Below are positions 58,957 through 64,000 of a DNA stretch of 64,000 bases, in pieces. Source of the DNA: CAYVTV01 sp964563105 (lineage in GTDB: Bacteria > Bacteroidota > Bacteroidia > Bacteroidales > GCA-2748055); the NCBI GenBank assembly GCA_964563105.1, contig CAZLXM010000003.1, forward strand, positions 1-64,000. Direction: 5' to 3'. Position numbers and translations under genes: made by a program. How positions within the stretch are numbered: the first letter of the stretch is position 1; every line of letters starts with the position of its first letter. The notes under the pieces were generated by a model. That model did not search any database. It worked only from the letters and a program-made list of their open reading frames with translations, and had not been told where the DNA came from.

Positions 58957-61900
58957 ATGAATCTGAAAAATATCAAATTTATTTTTTCGTTGCAGTTATT
59001 AGTGATATTTTGCATAATAACTGCACTTGGTTTTATAGTACCTTATGAAATTAAAGCCCAGGCCGGTCAAGGCATCAGTGTTAGCGGGACGGTAACAGAT
59101 GCAGAAACCGGAGCACCTTTACCAGGAGTGAATATTGTAATATTAAATACTACCCTTGGTACAGCAACAGATTTATCGGGACACTATTCCATTACCGTAC
59201 CGAATGAAAAAGCCTCTTTAAGTTATACATTTGTTGGGTACCTTACAGAAACTATTCTTGTAGGAAATCAGCGACAAATAAATGTTGCAATGAAATCGGA
59301 TGTTGCTGCCCTGGAAGAAGTAATTGTTGTAGGATATGGGACCCAAAGGAAGGAAAGTGTTGTTGGCGCCATTTCCCAGGCTTCAGGAGAGGATATTAAA
59401 AAAGGAGTACAAGGCGCTGATCTTGGTGTGGCCCTTACAGGAGCACTCCCAGGCCTGGCTATTGTCCGAACAAGCGGACGGCCAGGGGGAAGAGATTACG
59501 GAAGAAGTGAAGGTCCGGATGATGATTTTGCTTATATGTATATAAGAGGGCAAAAAACGTGGAACAATTCTGCCCCTTTAGTTTTAGTCGATGGAGTGGA
59601 ACGTGACCTTCAAAATATTAACCCATATGAAATCGAGAAAATATCTCTTCTTAAAGATGCTTCTGCTACCGCTGTTTTCGGCGTAAAAGGTGCTAATGGT
59701 GTGATCCTGATTACAACCTTGAGAGGAAAAGAAGGTAGGCCACAGTTAAGTTTTGATGGTACAATAACAGGAAAAACTTTATCAAGGTTCATGCATAGAG
59801 AAGGTTCCTATATGGCGAATTTGATGAAAAATTATGCTATTCTTAATGAATTGCCCATAAATGAATCTTCATGGGGCTATGTTGTGCCTGGAAAGTGGCT
59901 GGAATATTACAGAGACCAGGCCTATCCCGAATATTTGCCTGATGTTGATTGGGTTGATGCGTTTACAAAAGATTGGGGATTTGATAAAAATATCAATCTA
60001 AGTCTTAGCGGTGGAACAAAAGTAGTAAAATATTTTGGCTCAATTGCCTATCTTACCGAAGGGGATATTTTTGTCCTGGGGGACCAGCATGGTCAGGGGT
60101 ATGCCCCAAATTTCACTTTTGACCGTTTCAATTTCAGGAGTAATCTTGATTTTGATATTACCCCTACAACGAGATTCAGCTCCAATCTTTCCGGTTATTA
60201 CGCAGCTCAAAAGCGTCCTGCCGGAAGTAAATGGACAGCGTGGATTGGTTTTTATTCACGGCCTCCGGATCTTTATCCCGTGAAATACTCAGACGGAGTC
60301 TGGGCTAATTATGATGGTTATGCGAGATTTCTTAACCCATTATACATTTTTAACACTTTTGGTTATCAAATGAATAAAGAAACAAGTCTGCAAACCGATT
60401 TTGCCCTTAATCAAAAACTGGATTTTATTACTAATGGATTATCTTTTAGGGCTAAAGCTTCTTTCGATGATATGTTTGTTTCTTCAGGCCCTGAAATTAA
60501 TGGCTATGGCGATATCACCAAATGGATTAAACCACAGATTGTTGAAGAAATAACACCCGGCATGACAGCTCAAGAAATCAAGGCATTAGAAGCAAAATAT
60601 ACAGAATGGCAATTCCCCGGTACTAGCGGGGCACATGGTTTCGACTGGGTTACACCACCCAATAACAATGTCAACGAAAGCGGTAATAATGAACAAACAT
60701 TCCGTCGTTTATATTACGAAACATCCTTGAACTATGCCAGGGACTTTGGCAAACATTCTGTGAGCGGTTTGGCTTTGCTTAGCAGACAGGAACAGGCCCG
60801 TGGATCTGCTTTCCTCAGCTATCGTGAAGACTGGGTTGGACGTCTGACTTACGGTTATGACAGACGATATAATTTAGAAGTCAACGCTGCTTATAATGGT
60901 TCTGAAAAATTTTCAAAAAAATACCGTTTTGGTTTCTTTCCCTCATTTGCAGTTGGATGGACAGCTTCCAATGAATCATTTTTCGAAGCTGTCAAGCCAA
61001 CATTCAGTACATTAAGGTTCCGTTATTCTGATGGTAAAATAGGAAGTGATGCAGGAATTGAAAGATGGCTATACGTAAGTAGCTGGATAGCAAAACAATA
61101 TACTACATCTACCTCTTCTCAGGATGTTTGGCGTTTTGGGGCCCCCAACATTCAAAATGCTCTGCCTTTGCGTTATGAGGGTGTTCTCGCCAATCCGAAT
61201 ATACACTGGGAAACTGCCAGAAAACAGGACTTGGGTATTGAAACCGGATTTTTTGATAATATGATCAGAATTAATTTTGATTATTTCTGGGAACAGAGAA
61301 GTGATATATTTATGACCGGTGCTCAAATTGTAATCCCCGAATATTTTGGAAAGCCTGCTGTTTCTCAAAATCTTGGTGTTGTTGATAGTTGGGGCTGGGA
61401 GTTTGAATTACAATTTAATAAGAGATTTATGAATGGGATTAATGTTTGGATTATGTACCCATGGTCTTTTGCCAAAGATAAAATTATAAACAGGGCTGAT
61501 CCTTTATTTATGCCTGATTATCAAAAACAGGCAGGATACCAGATCGGGCAGCCCAGGGCTACATTGAATCAAAATGAATATCCTCTACTCACATGGAACG
61601 ATGTTTATAATACTGCATGGGGAACAACTAATATTAATGCCCTTCCGGGAGATTATGCAAGAGTTGATTATAATTCAGATGGAATAATTGATGCAAACGA
61701 TGCCATCCCCTGGGGATTTCCTACGAGGCCTCAGTTTACTTATGCACCTTCATTTGGACTGGACTATAAGAACTGGTCATTTAGTGCAAGATTTTACGGT
61801 GTTTATAATATTGAAGGTGGCATTGCTTCATATATGGGTAATTTCGCCGAATTATTTAGCGTTGTCTTTCCTTATATTAAGGAAAGGGCCTGGTCACCTG

Positions 61901-62214
61901 AATTTGGCAAGCTGGAAGATGCTACCCTTAATGCCGTAAGGTTTCAGTCTGGCGCTACTGCCGGTTATTTTGACAGATCACGCTCTTATCTGAGGCTCCA
62001 GCACATTGAATTAGGATATCTGTTAAAATCCCAATGGATTAACAGAATTGGAGTCTCTAATCTCAGGTTTATCCTTAGTGGTGACAATCTGATACTCTGG
62101 TCAAAAATGTACGAAGATCTGGATGCCCCACAGATAACGTCTGAATCGAATGTCCGACGACAATATCCGACAACCAAACGGGTGAATTTTGGAGTGAGCT
62201 TTAATTTTCAATAA
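58957..62214 (+). CDS. SusC/RagA TonB-dependent outer-membrane transporter (third set)
   Basis: A 1085-residue transporter of the SusC1 type: signal peptide ending EIKAQA, regulatory-like domain VSGTVTDAETGAPLPGVNIV, LEEVIVVGYGTQRKESVVGA, plug with LVLVDGVERDLQNINPYEIE and ISLLKDASATAVFGVKGANG, DYNSDGIIDANDAIP loop, and barrel ending RVNFGVSFNFQ. It resembles 28163-31432 and 38946-42201 along its length, but the segments exposed between barrel strands differ more, which could mean another glycan is imported. A good promoter lies at 58616-58646, and SusD follows after 16 bp. Confidence 0.93.
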   Translation: MNLKNIKFIFSLQLLVIFCIITALGFIVPYEIKAQAGQGISVSGTVTDAETGAPLPGVNIVILNTTLGTATDLSGHYSITVPNEKASLSYTFVGYLTETILVGNQRQINVAMKSDVAALEEVIVVGYGTQRKESVVGAISQASGEDIKKGVQGADLGVALTGALPGLAIVRTSGRPGGRDYGRSEGPDDDFAYMYIRGQKTWNNSAPLVLVDGVERDLQNINPYEIEKISLLKDASATAVFGVKGANGVILITTLRGKEGRPQLSFDGTITGKTLSRFMHREGSYMANLMKNYAILNELPINESSWGYVVPGKWLEYYRDQAYPEYLPDVDWVDAFTKDWGFDKNINLSLSGGTKVVKYFGSIAYLTEGDIFVLGDQHGQGYAPNFTFDRFNFRSNLDFDITPTTRFSSNLSGYYAAQKRPAGSKWTAWIGFYSRPPDLYPVKYSDGVWANYDGYARFLNPLYIFNTFGYQMNKETSLQTDFALNQKLDFITNGLSFRAKASFDDMFVSSGPEINGYGDITKWIKPQIVEEITPGMTAQEIKALEAKYTEWQFPGTSGAHGFDWVTPPNNNVNESGNNEQTFRRLYYETSLNYARDFGKHSVSGLALLSRQEQARGSAFLSYREDWVGRLTYGYDRRYNLEVNAAYNGSEKFSKKYRFGFFPSFAVGWTASNESFFEAVKPTFSTLRFRYSDGKIGSDAGIERWLYVSSWIAKQYTTSTSSQDVWRFGAPNIQNALPLRYEGVLANPNIHWETARKQDLGIETGFFDNMIRINFDYFWEQRSDIFMTGAQIVIPEYFGKPAVSQNLGVVDSWGWEFELQFNKRFMNGINVWIMYPWSFAKDKIINRADPLFMPDYQKQAGYQIGQPRATLNQNEYPLLTWNDVYNTAWGTTNINALPGDYARVDYNSDGIIDANDAIPWGFPTRPQFTYAPSFGLDYKNWSFSARFYGVYNIEGGIASYMGNFAELFSVVFPYIKERAWSPEFGKLEDATLNAVRFQSGATAGYFDRSRSYLRLQHIELGYLLKSQWINRIGVSNLRFILSGDNLILWSKMYEDLDAPQITSESNVRRQYPTTKRVNFGVSFNFQ

Positions 62215-62230
62215 TTAAAATAATTTGGAT

Positions 62231-64000
62231 ATGAAAACAAATCATTTAGGATTGATTTTCCTATTGGGTGTATTGCTGTGTGTTTCATGCACAGAATATC
62301 TGGAAAAAACACCTGCAGCAGATGTTACTGAAAGCGACATCTTTGCAACATATAATTCATTTCAAGGATTTTTAGACCCTAATTATGCCGAAATTGTAGA
62401 TTATGCACAACATTATCTTGTTACAACAATGAATTATGGCGGGGACACCTATTCTTTAATCTCATGGGCCAGTGGATATCTTGGCAACAGAGGTAATTAT
62501 GATTATATAATGGGCGGTGCCACAGGAAACTCCCCATCTCTTTTTCGTAACTCCACTGCGGCTTACGGATGGGGTGAAAACCAAACAACCGGTATATGGT
62601 TTGGCGGATGGCGCGGGATCCGGGTTTGCAACATTGCACTTGAAAACCTGCATCTTTTAACAGAAGCTACTGCTGAAGAAAAACGTCTTATCGAAGGACA
62701 AATTTACTTTTTCAGGGCATTTTTCCATGCTGAAATTATTTCAGCCTTCGGAGGAATGCCTTATGTAACAAAAGTATTTGAAGCTACAGACAAACTGGAT
62801 CTGCCACGTATTACTTACCAACAGTGTACTGACAGTATTGTTGCCGATTACGATAAAGCTATTGCACTTTTACCGGAAAATTGGGATGAAACCGCTGTAG
62901 GGGCAACCCGTCCAACAGCAAATGTTGGCAGGGCTACAAAAGGAGCTGCCCTGGCCTACAAACAAAAGCATTTACTCTATGCGGCCAGCCCATTAATGAA
63001 TAAATATTCAGGAAACGATTATACTTATAATATTGATTATGCAAAACGAGCAGCAGAAGCAGGATGGGAACTTATAAAACTGGTTAACAGCAAAAATTTA
63101 TATGCACTGGTACCTTTTGAAAATTATTACGACAACTTTTCGAAAATAGATAATACAATGCCATGGACTACAGAAACTATATTTCAAAGAATAGACAGAA
63201 GAGTTGGACAAGGGGTATATACCAGTAATTTGGGAAGAACATTTGGTGGTCCGGGAAGATTCGGCGGCAGTGAGAATACAGAAACAGTAAATCAATTATT
63301 CATTGATAAGTTTGAAATGGCTGACGGAACAAGATATAAAGTTGAATATGATCAGGATAATGATCTTCGTTGGGAGTTTAGGGATCCAAGGTTCAAAAAA
63401 AATATCATTATTGATCGTGAACAGCATGGTTTTAGCCCTCTTACTAAAATTAACCTTTATGATCCTGTTTACGGGGATCCCGGTACTGATAAACTGGTTC
63501 AATCTCAGATAGCTTTACCCTATATAACCAAAAAATTCTGGCGGGCCGGAGTTAATGTTTATGACAAGTTGTGGACCAGTTTGCGTTTCATTACACCACG
63601 CATGAGATTGGCTGAAGTTTATCTGGATTATGCTGAAGCTGTAACTGCAGGATACGGACCTAATGGCTCCGCACCCGGAGCTACGCTTACTGCTGTAGAT
63701 GCTTTAAATATAATTCGTGAAAGGGCCGGTATGCCTCCTGTAACTTCGGAAGCCACAGGTTATAATAATTTTATGGAATTGGTCAGAAATGAAAGAAATG
63801 TAGAATTATGTTTCGAAGGTCATTACTGGTTTGATATACGAAGATGGTATATTGGCCACCTGGATGAAAATAAACAAATCATAGATTTGAAATTTGATAA
63901 GGCCTGGACACCTTCATCATTTGTAAGGTCTCTGTATTGGACCAGAATTTTTGAAGATCCAAAACATTACTGGTTACCTCTTCCCAGATCCATGACTCTT
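62231..64000 (+). CDS. SusD/RagB family glycan-binding lipoprotein (third set), 3' end cut by the window
   Basis: The frame opens with an ATG at 62231 and is open for 590 codons to the last base. The leader LGLIFLLGVLLCVSCTEYLE gives a lipoprotein. SusD signatures are GIWFGGWRGIRVCNIALENL, then GQIYFFRAFFHAEIISAFGG, MRLAEVYLDYAEAVTAGYGP and LVRNERNVELCFEGHYWFDI. The last residues, KHYWLPLPRSMTL, match the region just before the C-terminal KEMxQNPGW of the paralogues, so only about ten codons are missing. It pairs with the SusC at 58957. Confidence 0.92.
   Translation, partial: MKTNHLGLIFLLGVLLCVSCTEYLEKTPAADVTESDIFATYNSFQGFLDPNYAEIVDYAQHYLVTTMNYGGDTYSLISWASGYLGNRGNYDYIMGGATGNSPSLFRNSTAAYGWGENQTTGIWFGGWRGIRVCNIALENLHLLTEATAEEKRLIEGQIYFFRAFFHAEIISAFGGMPYVTKVFEATDKLDLPRITYQQCTDSIVADYDKAIALLPENWDETAVGATRPTANVGRATKGAALAYKQKHLLYAASPLMNKYSGNDYTYNIDYAKRAAEAGWELIKLVNSKNLYALVPFENYYDNFSKIDNTMPWTTETIFQRIDRRVGQGVYTSNLGRTFGGPGRFGGSENTETVNQLFIDKFEMADGTRYKVEYDQDNDLRWEFRDPRFKKNIIIDREQHGFSPLTKINLYDPVYGDPGTDKLVQSQIALPYITKKFWRAGVNVYDKLWTSLRFITPRMRLAEVYLDYAEAVTAGYGPNGSAPGATLTAVDALNIIRERAGMPPVTSEATGYNNFMELVRNERNVELCFEGHYWFDIRRWYIGHLDENKQIIDLKFDKAWTPSSFVRSLYWTRIFEDPKHYWLPLPRSMTL

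Noticed and set aside
31433..64000. CRISPR array or direct-repeat array
   Set aside because: The only repetition is paralogous coding sequence and repeat domains (TPR, FG-GAP, propeller); no short regularly spaced repeats were seen.

Overview
The window is a low-GC Bacteroidota chromosome segment, probably from a Bacteroidales-like member of the phylum. The evidence is three sets of SusC/SusD pairs, a TTG-N19/20-TAnnTTTG type promoter in front of rpsU, no Shine-Dalgarno habit, and the rpsU-xerC-hpf-tRNA-Thr gene order that is common in this phylum. Four runs of N, one frameshift outside any gap and one in-frame stop suggest a draft or metagenome-derived assembly. No transposase, CRISPR array, prophage or dedicated regulator (HTCS, ECF sigma, AraC) was seen.

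Layout. 1-1650 (minus): housekeeping operon rpsU-xerC-hpf-tRNA-Thr. 1934-3049: a lone RidA/chorismatase-like protein. 3286-6631 (minus): a TolB/PD40 propeller with a CxxCH haem motif followed by a polytopic DUF6057-like membrane protein. 6823-14100 (plus): an esterase-like alpha/beta hydrolase, a PHP-like and a deacetylase-like enzyme that both carry twin-arginine leaders, and a GH20-like hexosaminidase. 14237-31432 (minus): PUL A, in the order SusC1-SusD1-SusC2-SusD2-DUF1735 lipoprotein-giant PQQ/malectin protein-FAD oxidoreductase. 31792-38577 (minus): PD40(CxxCH)-DUF6057 (broken)-TPR-FG-GAP cassette. 38946-52045 (plus): PUL B, a mirror-image paralogous set SusC1'-SusD1'-SusC2' (frameshifted)-SusD2'-DUF1735'-GH123-like enzyme. 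52054-56131 (minus): two more GH123-like proteins, each cut by an assembly gap. 56558-58558 (plus): a CuA-cupredoxin/NapH-type ferredoxin membrane fusion. 58957-64000 (plus): a third SusC1/SusD1 type pair running off the window.

How it fits together (inference). SusC/D pairs import an oligosaccharide. GH20-like and GH123-like enzymes, both families that cleave N-acetylhexosaminides with a D-E catalytic pair, point to a glycan with N-acetylhexosamine. The esterase, deacetylase-like, PHP-like and FAD enzymes would remove or oxidise substituents. The two PULs face outward from, or flank, a membrane cassette (PD40-cytochrome, DUF6057, TPR, FG-GAP) that recurs beside the first gene cluster; its function is unknown to me and it is the best candidate here for an undescribed system. 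Other notable items are the PQQ-Rossmann-PQQ-malectin fusion and the CuA/NapH fusion.
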